Assembly (NCBI GenBank): GCA_949825045.1
Contig: OX463810.1
Coordinates: 34,668,201-34,732,200 of the forward strand
From: Argyresthia goedartella
Taxonomy: Eukaryota > Arthropoda > Insecta > Lepidoptera > Argyresthiidae
Direction of reading: 5' to 3'
DNA: 64,000 nt
This document shows, piece after piece, positions 45,368 to 57,249 of the stretch (its first letter is position 1; each line of letters starts with the position of its first letter). A program made the position numbers and the translations under genes. Under the pieces are notes generated by a model that saw only the letters and a program-made list of their open reading frames with translations, was not told where the DNA came from and ran no database searches.

Positions 45368-45587
45368 AAAATTAAGCTTTATATCCTGTATATATCCAGT
45401 AGAGGTAGATTTATTAATAAATCAGCCCACAGCCCTTCTCCGGTCTAGCGGTCGTTCGTTACTTTATGAACTTTCCTTAATTAGTTCAAACTATACCAAA
45501 ACTAATATTGCTATGTCGACGACCTCTGGCGTTGCGAATCGAGGCTCTGCCTCCTAAGCGAGGGGTGCCGAGTTCAAGAATCATATC

Positions 45588-45840
45588 AACAACCCGAATG
45601 GCCGAGTCGGCAGTGACCCTGCCTACGAAGCCAAGGGTCCCGGGTTCGAGTCCCGGCGGGGGCAAATACTTGTTTGATGAGAACAGATGTTTGTACCCTA
45701 GTCGTGGTTGTTTATCTATCTTAGTATAATATTTATCTATATAAGTATGTGTATCGTTGTCTAGTACCCAAGCTACAGGGAATCCTAGTTTGGGGCTAGA
45801 TCAATGTGTGTAAATGGTGCCCAAGGTATTATTATTATTA
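45588..45840 (+). mobile_element. SINE family 1, full length, tRNA-like head
   Basis: Head with A-box-like TGGCCGAGTCGG and B-box GGTTCGAGTCC, a body including TTGTACCCTAGTCGTGG, and a tail AATCCTAGTTTGGGGCTAG followed by an (ATT)n run. It is preceded by another tRNA-like piece (45511-45580), perhaps a family 2 head into which it inserted. Confidence 0.85.
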
Positions 45841-47044
45841 TTTTTATTCTTTTTAGATCCCAAGAAATTTAAAGTGTTTGTTAAAAACCTCTATTAAGTT
45901 GTATTTGTTTTGTCCTTACTCACAATATCAAGTCTACTGACTAAAATACTAACTTCCCGACTACTTTTGTCCGAATAAAGATGATGAAACGACCAAATAA
46001 GATACTTCTGCGAAAAATAAACATGGCTGTTTATTGCTATAATACCTTTCTACCAGATTAAGTTACATTCTACTGCAAACTATGCTTTGTAATTTTTATC
46101 TTCACTTGTCTAGTATTAATTCATAAATTACCTTTGATATTTCATAGACTGTGGTGCTATTTTAATTATAATGTTATACTGAAAATACTATTATGAGTGG
46201 TTATACAGAAATTTATAAAAAATATAAAAATATACTTGTGATAATACCTTTTTACTTGCATTCCGTGAATTTTACTAACCGTATGCTTCGGTATCGGTAC
46301 CTACTTCAGGCTTTAAAAAGTAACTTCGGTCATATGTTAGCGAGTACAAAGAGTAAATAAAACAACACTCAGTTTAATATGAAAATATATTTTAATAGGT
46401 AGTAGAAAATATTACATAATATAATACATACCTTTACATAATTTTGTACTTGTGAACTAGATAGTTAAGTAGGTAGGTAGGTAGTTAGTTGTTAGTATCT
46501 AAATTACTAATATATATAATATAATTAAAATTTAGAGACAATAAAGTACTCTAGCCAAAGGCTTTTCTTTGCGTACGATCTGCTCCGCTACGCTCCGGGG
46601 TTGCTTCTTCTAAGTTCCAACTTAACCTATAATAAAATTGAAATTTAGCCACAATAACCTACTCTAGCCAAATTTGTTTTTCTGCGTTCCGTTACTAAAA
46701 ACTGAAAGTCAGTAAATCTAAAAGTATACATTGAGGTAAGCACACGTCCAAAAGCGCAAAGAAACAAGCTTGTGACGCAAAAATATATGTATTTTCTTTC
46801 AATTGAGAGTTAAAAAATATATATCATTTACTTTTCGTATACCTTGGATTTTTTGTCCGTAATTCATTATAACGCAGCTTAATTAGTATAATAGTCGGAC
46901 CTAGACCGCTGGAGATTAATTTATTTTTCGAAACCGTTATTATTAACATTTTTTTTCATGTGGTTTTAAATTTCAAACATTTTCCTCCTTCTGGTAGACT
47001 CGGGTAAAAAGCTGAAGTTTGACTAATTTATTAGATGAAATAGA
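45841..47044. other. no gene seen
   Basis: AT-rich DNA. A roughly 110-bp segment ending TACTCTAGCCAAA is imperfectly duplicated (about 46515-46680). No reading frame of interest. Confidence 0.55.
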
Positions 47045-47640
47045 AAAAAAAACCGCCAAGTTCAAGTCAGGGTCGCATCGAGGGTCCCTTACAGAATAGT
47101 GTATGTTTTGTGATGTGTAACTACCGCATTCTAAGGTTTTCGGTTTTTAGGGTTCCTTACCCGAAGGGTGCCAAACGGGACCCTATTACTAAGCCTCCTC
47201 TGTCCGTCTGTCTGTCCGTCCGTCTGTCTGTCACCGGGCTCTATCGGATCAACCAAAATAAGTAGAGAGCTGAAATTTTCACAGAATGTGCATTTCTGTT
47301 GCCGAAACAGCAACAAATAATGAACCAACCGCAATTTTTAAAATGAAAGGGGGTTTTTTTTAAACCCTGCGCCTGCGATATACCTCAACATCATGATTAA
47401 ATCTCACCATACATTTCGCTGCTCTTAATTACTTTGAGATGGCTCAGTCGGTTTCGTATCGGTTTCGCAATTTTGAAGTTCCGGGTTCGATTCCCAGAGA
47501 ACACATATATTTTTCCTTTTAGCTTTGGTTTTATTATTTAGGATTTAGTGGGGTTTTTTTCTATTTGTTTTGGTTTTATCACGATGGTACGGAACCTGTC
47601 GTGTGCGAGTCGACTCGCACTTGACCGATTTTATTCTTTT
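47045..47640 (-). repeat. GGGTTCCGTA-type repeat with tRNA-like SINE inside
   Basis: Contains the GGGTTCC...CCCGAAGGGT end with a (GTCC/GTCT)n run (about 47200-47232) and the GTGCGAGTCGACTCGCACTTG end. Between them lies a tRNA-like head (about 47440-47510, B-box GGGTTCGATTCCCA), likely a SINE inserted in the repeat. Another partial copy follows at about 47785-47850. Confidence 0.65.
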
Positions 47641-47978
47641 AGGGGAGGGAAGTTCTCAAGAATGTTCTTCCAAACGAGAACCTAAGAGACTTTTAAGAAG
47701 TGGTTACATGCAGGTATGAAATAAACTATATGTTAATAAATTTATAAAGTAGATGTTCGACAAACTTAATAGATGAAACAGTGGAAAAAACTGGCCAAGC
47801 TCGAGTAGGACTCGCGCATCGAGGGTCCCGTTCAAAAGCATATTTTGTTTTGTGATGTAACTACAAAAGCCATGAAAATTACTACAAAGGTGCCTTTTCT
47901 TCTAGCGGCCATACCCAAATCATTATTATCTAAATAACCAAACGTTTTTAGCAATTCTAGATTTATTGACATTTATTG

Positions 47979-48573
47979 TATACCCCGAAACTCAGTTAGA
48001 ACTGAGTTAGGTAGGTTGAAAGTATATTTTGGTATATCCATAGTTGCCGCGACGGGCTAACTCCCTCCGTGTCACGCTAAATACTTAGAAAAATTCAAAA
48101 CTGGCTAAAAGTGGGCACGACTGTATTTCTGCCACCCCCTATAGGAAAAGGCCTGACGCCATGGTGTTGTTTGGTAAAAAGCTCGTAAGTAAATGTAAAA
48201 ATGAGGGTGCTGAATACGAAATTGATATCAATTTCGGAATCCAAAATGGCGGACATGAATTATTTGGAAAAAAACCGGCAGGCAGTGCCCTTTTGGGCGA
48301 CAACTGTTAGTGTTACGTGAATTCGTATGTAAAATATGGGTACATATCATGTAAAATAGTATTTCTCGATTTTATGATACTAAGATCGTTCTTTTTTCAA
48401 ATAATTAATATCCACCATTTTGGACTTTAAAATGGATGCCATGTTCGTATGCAGCACCCTCTTTTTAATTAAACCACATATAAATTTGTACATAATTATG
48501 TATAAAAATATCGTCAAAATATATATCTCACTTTAATGCTCCTTAACTCAGTTCGGATTGAGTTCGCGGTATA
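47979..48573. repeat. foldback MITE, about 590 bp
   Basis: Outer ends TATACCCCGAAACTCAG (left) and TTGAGTTCGCGGTATA (right) pair imperfectly, and inner segments GAGGGTGCTGAATACGAA (48203-48220 region) and TTCGTATGCAGCACCCTC (48447-48464 region) pair at 17 of 18 positions. TATA at both edges may be the target duplication. Confidence 0.65.
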
Positions 48574-48589
48574 CATATATATATGTCAG

Positions 48590-49340
48590 ACAAAACACGG
48601 ATGTGGCTACATCTAGGCTAGTATATTTTAGTTACTTTCATAGTGTCATGTCCTATGGTATCTTGTTGTGGGGGAAAGCAGCGGATATTCAAACTATTTT
48701 TATTTTACAGAAAAGAGCTATTCGAGCAATTTATAATTTAAAACGCACAGACTCCTTAAGACAGCTTTTTAAAGAAATTGACATACTAACTGTAGCTAGT
48801 CAATTTATTTTCGACAATATAATGTATGTACGCAAGAACCTTACAAAATTTCCCAAACTTAGCGATAGCTGTTAACCTAAGAAATGATCACAGACTAATT
48901 GCGCCCCGGTTTAGACTCGCGAAGGTTAGCAATTCTTTCAATTCATTCTCTACTACAACAAGATACCTCTGGAGATCTTGAAATTGCCATTTGAGCAATT
49001 TAAAATCCATGTTAAAGCGACTTTGTCGAAAAAGGGATATTACAATGTTCAAGATTACTTAAATGATGGGTCTGTTTGGGGTTAATCTGGCTCAACACAG
49101 ACCTTGCTGTTAATAATTTTGTCATTATTTATTCCTGCTTATTAATAATGATAATGACTAAATATTATTTTGTATTAGTTAAGCAATTTTTAAAAAGAGA
49201 TCTAAAAATCAATCTGTGGGAGTTTCTACGCCCTTCTACTCCCACAGTGGTCCAATGAAGAGAAGTGGCAAAAAATGACGATTGCTAAGTATATGTAAAT
49301 ATCTACAGTAATAAAGACATTTGGAATTTGGAATTTGTCA
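48590..49340 (+). pseudogene. LINE: RT C-terminal end plus 3' UTR
   Basis: An open stretch (48590-48875) reads VMSYGILLWGKAADI and ILQKRAIRAIYNLKRTDS, then ILTVASQFIFDNIMYV, the conserved C-terminal segment after the RT domain in Jockey/CR1-type non-LTR elements. A 3' UTR follows and the copy ends in a TTTGGAA repeat (49320-49338). The RT catalytic part is missing, so it is a 5'-truncated insertion. A second 3' end of the same family lies at 28822-29125. Confidence 0.85.
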
Positions 49341-49574
49341 TGGCCGCTGTAAAAAAGGCAACACTTTCCACCCAAACATTTTTTAAATTCTTTCGATCTC
49401 TACTCCGGAGAACATTCCCAAAAAAATGCTGAACATTTTCGATCCAGGAAAGTTCTCGATACGGGAACATTCCTTTTGCCCATCGCTACGTAATAAACTC
49501 ACATAAATCTGCACATCAAAGGGGCGTTTCCAGGCCTTCAATTTGTAAGGTGTCGACAAAGTGGGCAATCACAA

Positions 49575-50680
49575 TAAAACCGGTCAGGTGCGAGTAGTAC
49601 GTCGGGCCCGCAATGAAGGGTTCCATACCATTGTACACGGGAAAACGTAAAGCGACAGTCTTTTATACGGGTATACCTTTTTTATTTTTAATAATATAAT
49701 ATTAAATACTAGGCCTACATTCAAGGCCGTACTTCGAAACATTGTAAAATAGTTTTGTGTATACCTCGCGCCACGAATTAAGAGCGCTGGGTGACGTTGG
49801 CGAGAATTACTGCACATATGTACAGTTATTGAAAAGTGACTACTGCGCATTCAAGACCACCGCTCATAACTCGTGGCGCGAGGTATATGTAGTATGTAAG
49901 ATACCGTATGTATTTGACGAGGTAGTCCAATAAATTTAGAAACGTAACGTGCCTCAAGCTGTACCTATTTCAACAAAAACGTTTGACAAAATCAGAACTG
50001 TATATTTCCAGCAGTTGTATTTTATAAACTCAATTTTGTGCTAAAATGTCTGCATTTGACTATGACGTCACATGCTAGTATTTAATAGAACTCGTGAACA
50101 AAATAATCCTAAAAGTATCTATTTTGAATAGCAGTTAAATACCGTATTGAACTATGTACTCAGGTTAACGAAACTCTTTGCTCATCGAAACCTGAAGTGG
50201 ATAGAAATTGAGTAACTTATTAACAGAAATAAAATCAAATATGATAAAAAACTTAATATTATTTATTATAATTCGAATAAGCAATTATGAATCGTATAAT
50301 GACAAATAACTAAGCATAAAACTACCTGCAATTAAAGATCTTTTCCTATAATATCAGGAGAGTCGTTCAGTTCACCGATAAACCGATACATAATGGCTAA
50401 GATAGTGTGGATAGAAGTCTATCAACTTCCGGTTTTAATGAGCAAAGAGGTTTGTTACCCTGACTAAGTACATAGTTCAATACATAAGTACATACCTACT
50501 ACATACACAAAACACTTTTACAATGTTTCGATGTACGGAGTTGAATATAGTCCGAGTGTTTAATATTTTATTATTAATAATTAAAAAGGTATACTCGTAC
50601 AAAATTCTGGGCTTTTACGTTATTCAGTATGGTATGGATGGAACCCTTCGTGTGCGGGGGGCCATCAGGGTTTTTGGGTG
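49575..50680. repeat. nested GGGTTCCGTA-type repeat copies
   Basis: Segments such as AATGTTTCGATGTACGG with TTAATATTTTATTATT (50520-50580) and its inverted version (about 49680-49745) match 15250-15310 in the copy at 14835-15413. At least two copies in opposite orientations seem nested. The internal ORFs are not genes. Confidence 0.6.
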
Positions 50681-50827
50681 GCGTGGCGTGATGTTCGGGA
50701 AAATTCCAGCAGTGTCAGCATTTCATGGGTGGTCCGAAGTGACGATGAGTACGAGTACATGGTGTTGGGCGATGGATGATATCGTAATTATTAATATATA
50801 TTCGCCGTAGACATAGGCAAATAGTTG

Positions 50828-50985
50828 CTCATCTAGGAGGGGATGAGTATATTACTCCCAGAATATTACTTCAATCAAGAACAAGACTCCGAAGGAGAAA
50901 AATCCGCTCTTTTCTCCTTCGGAGTCATGTTCTTGATTAAAATAATATTCTGGGATATTTCAGGCAGAGTAGATGATTCCTAGTT
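50828..50985. repeat. long imperfect hairpin
   Basis: CCCAGAATATTACTTCAATC with GACTCCGAAGGAGAAAA on the left pairs with TTTTCTCCTTCGGAGTC and ATAATATTCTGGG on the right, giving about 45 paired bases around a 6-7-base loop near 50901-50908. Weaker pairing extends outward (CTCATCTAGGAG against AGATGATTCCTAG). Confidence 0.82.
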
Positions 50986-51479
50986 GCGCTCAGCTGATGA
51001 GTTACCTGCGGGCACGGCAGTGCCCCCGCCAAGACGAGCATGCGAAGCACAAGGGCACTACCTACCTTTTCTCGAAGCGCTTCGTCGATTTTTTGAACCC
51101 TCACAACTTTGGTTTGGATTATAGCAGTTGAACAAAATTCTCGGGATACGATTTCAGTAGTGGGCTCAATATACATAGAAAGTTTCAATACTATTATTAT
51201 ATGCTCTTATATTTTATATTTTATTGATATCCAAAATACTCCGATTTCGTCACTGACTCACTCACTGATGATCATAAAAATTCTTAGGGCACTTCCTCAA
51301 GACCTAGAAAGCTGACATTTGGTATGTAAGCTTGTATTAGTAAACAAACAAAAAAAACCTAAAACTTGTATTATTTATCCCCCTAACCCCTTAAACTAGG
51401 GGATGGAATTTTGCATGACACTTCCGCAAATTTTGATGCTAGAGGTCTGAAAATTCCTTGTAATAAATAGTGAAATATA

Positions 51480-52796
51480 CACAGTCAGGTCATAAGTTCT
51501 GTCACACAATAAAAACTTTTGAATTTAGAACGCTGGCCACAAAAAAGTTTATTGAATTCGAATTTAGAATTTTTCATGAAAATAAAAATGTGTACTTTTT
51601 AGAATTTTCCTCATTTTTAAATATGGAGTGGACACATAAAGAAGACCGTGTCGCAGTTATTGCGTTGCATCGTTGCGGTTACGCGCCAATTCAGATTTTC
51701 GACTTAATGAAAAAATTTGAATATAACCAAAAGATTCGTTTATCGTACCATAAAACGATACAATGAAGACTCTAGTGTAGATGACAGGTCAAGAAGTGGT
51801 CGCCCTCGCTCTGTTAGGACTCCAGCAGTGATAAAAGCTGTGAAGGCGCGAATTCAAAGAAATCCCATACGTAAGCAGAAACTGTTGGCCCTTCAGATGG
51901 GGTTAAGTAGGACCACGGTGAAAAGGGTGTTAAATCAAGAGTTAGGGCTTAAGGCATATCGAAGAAAAACAGGACATTGTTTGGACGCTCATTTAATGGA
52001 CCTGAGACTGACGAGATGCCGCGCTTTGTTGAAGCGGTACGCGGGAAAAAAGCATCGGGAAATTCTTTTTTCGGATGAAAAAATTTTCACCGTGGAAGAG
52101 AGCTACAACAAACAAAATGATAAGGTGTACGCACACAGCAGTGAAGAAGCGAGCAACCGTATTCCGCGTGTCCAACGAGGTCATTTTCCATCCTCGCTCA
52201 TGGTTTGGTTGGGAGTCTCTTATTGGGGCTTAACTGAGGTACCTACATTTTTGTGAGAAAGGCGTAAAAACGAATGCAGTTGTGTATCAAAATACAGTCC
52301 TCAAGAACCTTGTGGAACCTGTTTCTCATACCATGTTTAATAACAGGCACTGGGTATTCCAACAAGATTCTGCGCCAGCTCATAGAGCGAAAAGCACACA
52401 AGACTGGCTGGCGGCGCGTGAAATCGACTTCATCCGGCACGAAGACTGGCCCTCCTCCAGTCCAGAATTGAGTCCGTTAGATTACAAGATATGGCAACAC
52501 TAGGAGGAAAAGGCCTGCTCAAAGCCTCATCCTGATTTGGAGTCACTCAAGGCATCCTTGATTAAGGCAGCCGCCGATATTGACATGGACCTCGTTCGTG
52601 CTGCGATAGACGACTGGCCGCGCAGAATAAAGGCCTGTATTCAAAATCGCGGGGGTCATTTCGAATAAACTTTATTACCATAAGAATCTATGTTTTATTA
52701 AGTTCATTTTGCTATATAAATGTTTACATAAATAATAATAAACATGTCTAAATTATTTCATATTGCACATGTGACAGAACTTATGACCTGACTATG
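51480..52796 (+). mobile_element. maT (DD37D) Tc1/mariner-superfamily transposon
   Basis: Both ends carry the near-identical inverted repeat AGTCAGGTCATAAGTTCTGT, flanked by TA. Total about 1.32 kb, a normal length. The transposase gene fills the middle but is broken by two frame changes and one stop. Confidence 0.92.
51623..52668 (+). pseudogene. maT-type DDD transposase, broken
   Basis: Starts ATG (51623), M-E-W-T-H-K-E-D-R, with a first helix-turn-helix (VAVIALHRCGYAPIQIFDLM). After a frame change near 51720 come RSGRPRSVRT (GRPR linker), a second helix-turn-helix, and FSDEKIF with the first Asp. After another frame change near 52250 come HWVFQQDSAPAH (second Asp) and ELSPLDYKIWQ (third Asp), exactly 37 residues apart. 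This DD37D spacing defines the maT group. A TAG at 52501-52503 follows, and the natural stop is at 52666-52668. The protein would cut and paste the element in the nucleus; this copy cannot make it. Confidence 0.92.
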
Positions 52797-52820
52797 TATA
52801 TTTCAGGAATTTAAGCAAAT

Positions 52821-52842
52821 CCCCCCCCCCCCCCCCCCCCCC
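52821..52842. repeat. 22-base C homopolymer
   Basis: Twenty-two consecutive C residues just right of the maT element. Homopolymer length in assemblies is unreliable. Confidence 0.9.
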
Positions 52843-53200
52843 TATAAATATACAAACAAGACAATATAAACAGAATTTCATGCTAGAGATTTGAAAATTA
52901 TACTAGCACACAGACTTCTTATTATAGTAAAAATAAGTATAAAATAAGAATATACGTGTTTCAGGCTTTAAAAAAACATCCCTCAACCCCTTAAAGTAGG
53001 GGATAGGGCTCTTCAGGTTTCAGAAAATCAGTACATAATTATGCGAATAATATTACTACACTTATGTACTTCGTCAATTAATCTAAAACTTGGATTTTTC
53101 CCCCTACCCCATAAACTAGGGGATGGAAGTTGAAATTGAAAGAGGGACTCCTTGTCAGTAAATCACCCCCCACGCTTTAAATTAGGGGATGGAATTAAGC

Positions 53201-54020
53201 GCGCGCAAATCGCCTAATGTGTACCCGAACATTTGGCTTATGTTGTCAAATCGCGAGTGCGGTGCATAAGAGGCCAGTGATACGTTGCTGGGTAATGGTA
53301 TGGTATCCTATTGTAGGCCACTTACCCCTAGACGACAATTAGGTGGCTAGATGTAAACTTAAGGTGATACGAAAAAAATATGAGGTTTTTTTCGAATCCA
53401 TTTACTCCGCCATGAAGTCATCTACAGATTTGATTTTTGGGTTAACGTTTATTGAGTATTTGATTAAGATTTTCAGTAAAGGGAAACGCTATTGGTTGAA
53501 ATTTTCTCGATAGAATTCAGCTGGGTGTCATGAGTCAGATGTACTTTGAGGAGGCACTGTTTATGAAATATGATATTGCTTTCACTACTTTTGCCTGATT
53601 AGTGGTTAAATTATTCAAAATCTGAGTTTGTTGGATCGTCATTTTCTTGTTTAAAGAAATATGATCATTGAAACTTTCAGAAATATCGTGATAATTTATT
53701 AATGATATGATAATATATTACCCGTGATAATTTTTATAAATTACCCAAGGGGTTAAAAACAAACCATGCTTAACTCTTTTAGGCTGAAGGGTGTCTAGTT
53801 GCAAAGAAATTTTAACTATTTTATGAAAAAGACGAATAATTTGATACTTGAATAAGAGATAATTCTGATTATTAATACTATTCGCTGCGTCGGTAAGTTG
53901 AGTTTTTGTCGTAGTCAATTGTATCTACTACAGATCAAGATCGATGTCTTGTAGGAATGTATGGTAATGGAGTATAATCTTCGTAGGGCCTAGTTTAAAG
54001 GGCAAAATACCGGGTCCTTT
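53201..54020. other. no gene seen
   Basis: AT-rich intergenic DNA without recognisable frame, RNA gene or repeat. Confidence 0.55.
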
Positions 54021-54028
54021 GTCTAGTT

Positions 54029-54686
54029 CAGTGCTACTCAAAGTGGGGTACGCGAACCCTTAGGGGTCCGTCATTTGATGGTAGGGGGTACGCGAAAAGA
54101 TTTACGTAATGGCGGCTGGATGGCTGGCAGGCAATAATTACGACACGCATGGCACGCATGTCAGCGCGCGCGCGACAACTGAGAGCATAAATGCTGGTTT
54201 GTGTATTAAGCAACAGGAGTAATTACTAGAAATGTCCGCAGATGAAACTCTTCAAGCTGATTTCAGAAGGATGTCTTTGAGTGATTTTTGGACAGTTAGA
54301 CAGGAAGAATATTCCGAACTCTCACGAAAAGCGGTGAATTTTCTTCTACCGTTTGCAACAACATACTTATGTGAGAGTGGGGTTTCACATCTAGTAATGA
54401 TAAAAACCAAGTACAGAAATCGACTTAATGTTGAGCCAGAAATAAGATTAAAATTTTCGAAAATTGCTCCTAAAATCGACTCCATTTGCGACAAGAAACA
54501 AGCCCATCCATCACATTAATATTAAAAAACATATTTATTGTTGTCACTGTAATGCCTTTTATTAAAATAAAAAACCGTGTTAACTAGAATTTATTATTTT
54601 CATTTTGACAGGAGCGGGGTTAGGGGTTCGCAGTCATTTGGCAACATTAACAGGGGTACGTGGGGCCATAAGTTTGAGAAACCCTG
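54029..54686 (+). mobile_element. internally deleted hAT transposon (Buster/ZBED-like)
   Basis: Flanked by a perfect 8-bp duplication GTCTAGTT (54021-54028 and 54687-54694), the hAT hallmark. Ends resemble each other inverted: CAGTGCTACTCAAAGTGGGG on the left, and CAGGGTTTCTCAAACTTATG read from the right. It encodes only the C-terminal part of the transposase. Confidence 0.92.
54232..54519 (+). CDS. hAT transposase C-terminal (dimerisation) domain, intact 95-codon ORF
   Basis: ATG to TAA without interruption. It contains LSDFWTVRQEEYSELS, then LLPFATTYLCESGVSHLVMI and KTKYRNRLNVEPEIRLKFS, ending KQAHPSH. This is the hAT C-terminal dimerisation domain of the ZBED5/Buster type, in which LCE-x-G-F-S and the K-x-R-N-R-L segment are standard. 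The N-terminal BED finger and the first catalytic acidic residues are absent. It may be expressed as a small domain protein or be a leftover; no promoter can be recognised. The deletion product is what non-autonomous hAT elements usually look like. Confidence 0.8.
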   Translation: MSADETLQADFRRMSLSDFWTVRQEEYSELSRKAVNFLLPFATTYLCESGVSHLVMIKTKYRNRLNVEPEIRLKFSKIAPKIDSICDKKQAHPSH

Positions 54687-54794
54687 GTCTAGTTTTTCAA
54701 GTATGTCTTGAGCTCGGGCCAGGTTGGTCAGGATTAGTAGGCGCCTGTAAAAAATCAAGTGATCTATGTTTCAGTGTTCTTTTTAGGCGATTTT

Positions 54795-55877
54795 TTAGGT
54801 ACGCGTCCCCGTTTTTAGAGGGTAAATGAGAGTAGGTAAGTTAGAAACGATTTTATCTTGGGTTAATCGGGGTGCGAGTTTCTCTCTAGCAGCTGAAGGG
54901 GCTGCGGGTTCTCTACTCTGATTACGTTGCGTCGTCAGCGCTTCACGGTCGGCTTGCGATGGGTCATGTAAAATTTGATAAACTGTTTCCATTTTATTAC
55001 AGTGTTCCTAAAGGTACTGTTGTAATAATCTTTCAGTCAAGTTCAAGTCGGTCTGGTTTCGGGGGTCAAAATATCCAGTGGTGAGGTCAAACGGTCAGCA
55101 TTTCGTTAGACTGCATACAGAGCTGTTATATGCTATAATAGCGTAAGGAATAAGATTTTGGACAGGCTCTTTCCTGTGCTGCAACTTCAACAGTCTCAGA
55201 AGCTCCATGAGTGAGCTGTGAAGTCTCTCAATCATACCATTTTCGTTAGGGGCATGAGCTGCGGTGGTAGGGTGAGCTACCTTATGCAATTTTAGAAACT
55301 CTGAATCGACTTGATTTGAAAATTCAGTACCGAGATCGGTAGTTAAATGCATCGGAAATCCGTAATGTATGCTGAAACTTAGTAGTAACTTGACTATGTT
55401 AAGGGCAGTGTGGTCAGGTATTTTGTATGCTTGAGCAAATTTGGAAAAGGCATCTATAATGGTGAAGTATTTTTCCTTCTCGATAGTGAAAACATCTGCA
55501 TGAGGTAATTGAAATGTTTTTTTCGGTGGCGGAATAATTTTAAATTGAGGGTATATAGGTTTACGGTCGTATTTTGTAGAACTACACACGTTACAATTGC
55601 TGATAAATCTAGTTGTACTTTCTTTTAATTTAAGCCAATAGTGACGATGATATTATGAAAGGTATGTTTCATTGATGCCACAGTGATTGGTTATTCCTTC
55701 ATGATAATTTTGGATTATTATCTGTTGTGCCAAATATTCAGGAACATTTTCAAGTTCCTGTTTTACTAGAACTAGATTCATAGAAGAACTGTTGAAGGTT
55801 CTTTGTATTACTGGGACTATGGTATACATTTTTTTAAGGGGTTTGTAATAATATGGCTGTTCGGAGTTTAGGATCAA
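54795..55877 (-). pseudogene. gypsy-type integrase, minus strand, with stops
   Basis: One frame throughout. A zinc-binding part (YHEGITNHCGINETYLS, then ISNCNVCSSTK) precedes the catalytic core with IDAFSKFAQAYKI (first Asp), LTTDLGTEFSNQ (second Asp) and NGMIERLHSSLMELLR (Glu), and a C-terminal part FDLTTGYFDPRNQTDL as in 17.6/gypsy-type errantiviral integrases. Stops occur near 55650, at 55095-55097 and near 55008, so no functional protein is made. Inserting DNA copies into the chromosome would be its role. Confidence 0.88.
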
Positions 55878-56187
55878 TATACTTTTTTACAATATCGATA
55901 AATTTTTCCTCAAAATCATTCTCTGAAATTTCAACATGGGTCCTCTGGTAGGCAACAAAAGGTTTCACTATTTTTGGTCGCTGACAGATGGAAGTAAGGA
56001 CATTTTTTATGACTAGTTGTTTGCGAAACTTGTTCAGGGGTTCATCTAAAATGGGTATGTCAAGTATGGGGTTTTCTACACTGGTGTGAACTGTTACAGC
56101 AGATGAGTTGCCATGAATTGGGGCTTCATCAGGTGGTTGGTTATTTGTGTTAGAATGTGCAGCAATGGTTGAAGATGAGCTTCGCAA
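55834..56187 (-). pseudogene. gypsy-type pol segment before integrase
   Basis: In another frame than the integrase; reads NPILDIPILDEPLNKFRKQL and YIDPKLRTAILLQTP, a linker that precedes the integrase in 17.6-like elements. Its upstream end meets RT start codons (QKMLEQGII, near 56225), marking the internal deletion that removed RT. Confidence 0.75.
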
Positions 56188-56435
56188 TGGTCTTTCACAC
56201 TGTGCTGATTTGGACGGTCAGATTATACCTTGTTCAAGCATTTTTTGGATCTGTGATTGAACTTCCTTTCTATGAACATGGGGATATTTTCACGTCTCAC
56301 TATGCACAGGAATTTTGTCAGTTGTCCTAATTATGTGCTTCTCTTGGTTCGTAAAAGTCAATGGCCCATCCTCTATGTAAAATACGTCAGCATAGTCCTT
56401 ATATAGCAACATTCAATTAGTTCTTTCTTCGAGAT

Positions 56436-57065
56436 TTAAATGTTCAGTCCGTAAACGCGATAGTACGTCTCGAGTTCGATTAGACATCGTGGGTGGTACA
56501 TTCGGTTCGGTAAATGTATGTACAGGAATTTTTCAGCAAGTGTGAATATTAAATCATTATGAGACGGGTTCGACACTTCTACATATGCTCGATTACCGTG
56601 TGATGTGGATAGACAATCATTTATGTTACAACCACATATTGTCAGCTGGTCTTTGGAAATGGCGCCATTGGGTACATTGCTTGGCACTCTAATAATTCGA
56701 GTGGATTGTGCTGGTACAAAAGTCTCAAGCAAATTTTTACTTTGTTGCGATTCGTACATTAAAATGGGATTCTCAGCAAACTTAGTTATTAATGATCCCG
56801 ATCCAAGGTCTATTTTTGGTTGCCATTGTTCCAACAAATCCAATTAATCCATCGAAATCATTATGAAATCTGTAGACAGATAACTTTATCGGTAACTGGT
56901 CATTGAATTCGGAGAAGCAGAGAGTAGTAATTTTTCGTGGTCGCATGAATGTTTGTTACAATAAAGGGATCACACTCCAAGGGCGTATTTAGGAAAAATC
57001 TTTCCACAGCTTCAGGGCTGATAAATTATTGGTTTGCTCCCGTGTCGATGAGTCATTTCAGTGGG
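56436..57065 (-). pseudogene. gypsy-type protease region
   Basis: Contains L-I-D-T-G-A-N with the catalytic Asp (near 57040), ISPEAVERFF, then DLLEQWQPKIDLGSGSLI, in the usual order for a retropepsin and its following segment. Stops and a frame change are present. Upstream (57070-57240) the tail of a gag-like frame (EQDFPRIPKHR) can be read. Confidence 0.8.
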
Positions 57066-57249
57066 GGATTCAAAATCTGTATGTAAGGTCTTCTATACTG
57101 ATTCTATGTTTTGGAATCCGGGGGAAATCCTGCTCATGCTGTTCAGTCTGGTCATAGTCAAAATGTTGTATGTCACAGCGATCTGTTATACCCTGAGTAT
57201 GTATAGGAAAGGGCTGATAAAATGCTGCATCAGCCCCCTTTGAGTAACA

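Larger units (their letters stand above)
51330..53200. repeat. CCCCTTAAA-TTAGGGG repeat cluster interrupted by maT
   Basis: Four copies of a short hairpin phrase (AACCCCTTAAACTAGGGGAT and variants) at about 51378, 52980, 53105 and 53165, each followed by related AT-rich sequence (GCTAGAGATTTGAAAATT). The maT element at 51480-52796 sits between the first and the others. Confidence 0.6.

Noticed and set aside
45590..45665. tRNA gene
   Set aside because: A and B box-like sequences are present, but the same sequence continues into a SINE body found at three places in the window.
47440..47510. tRNA gene
   Set aside because: Only a B-box-like stretch and no convincing cloverleaf; fits a SINE head.
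52821..52842. Poly-C run as a biological signal
   Set aside because: A homopolymer of this length is as likely a sequencing or assembly feature.
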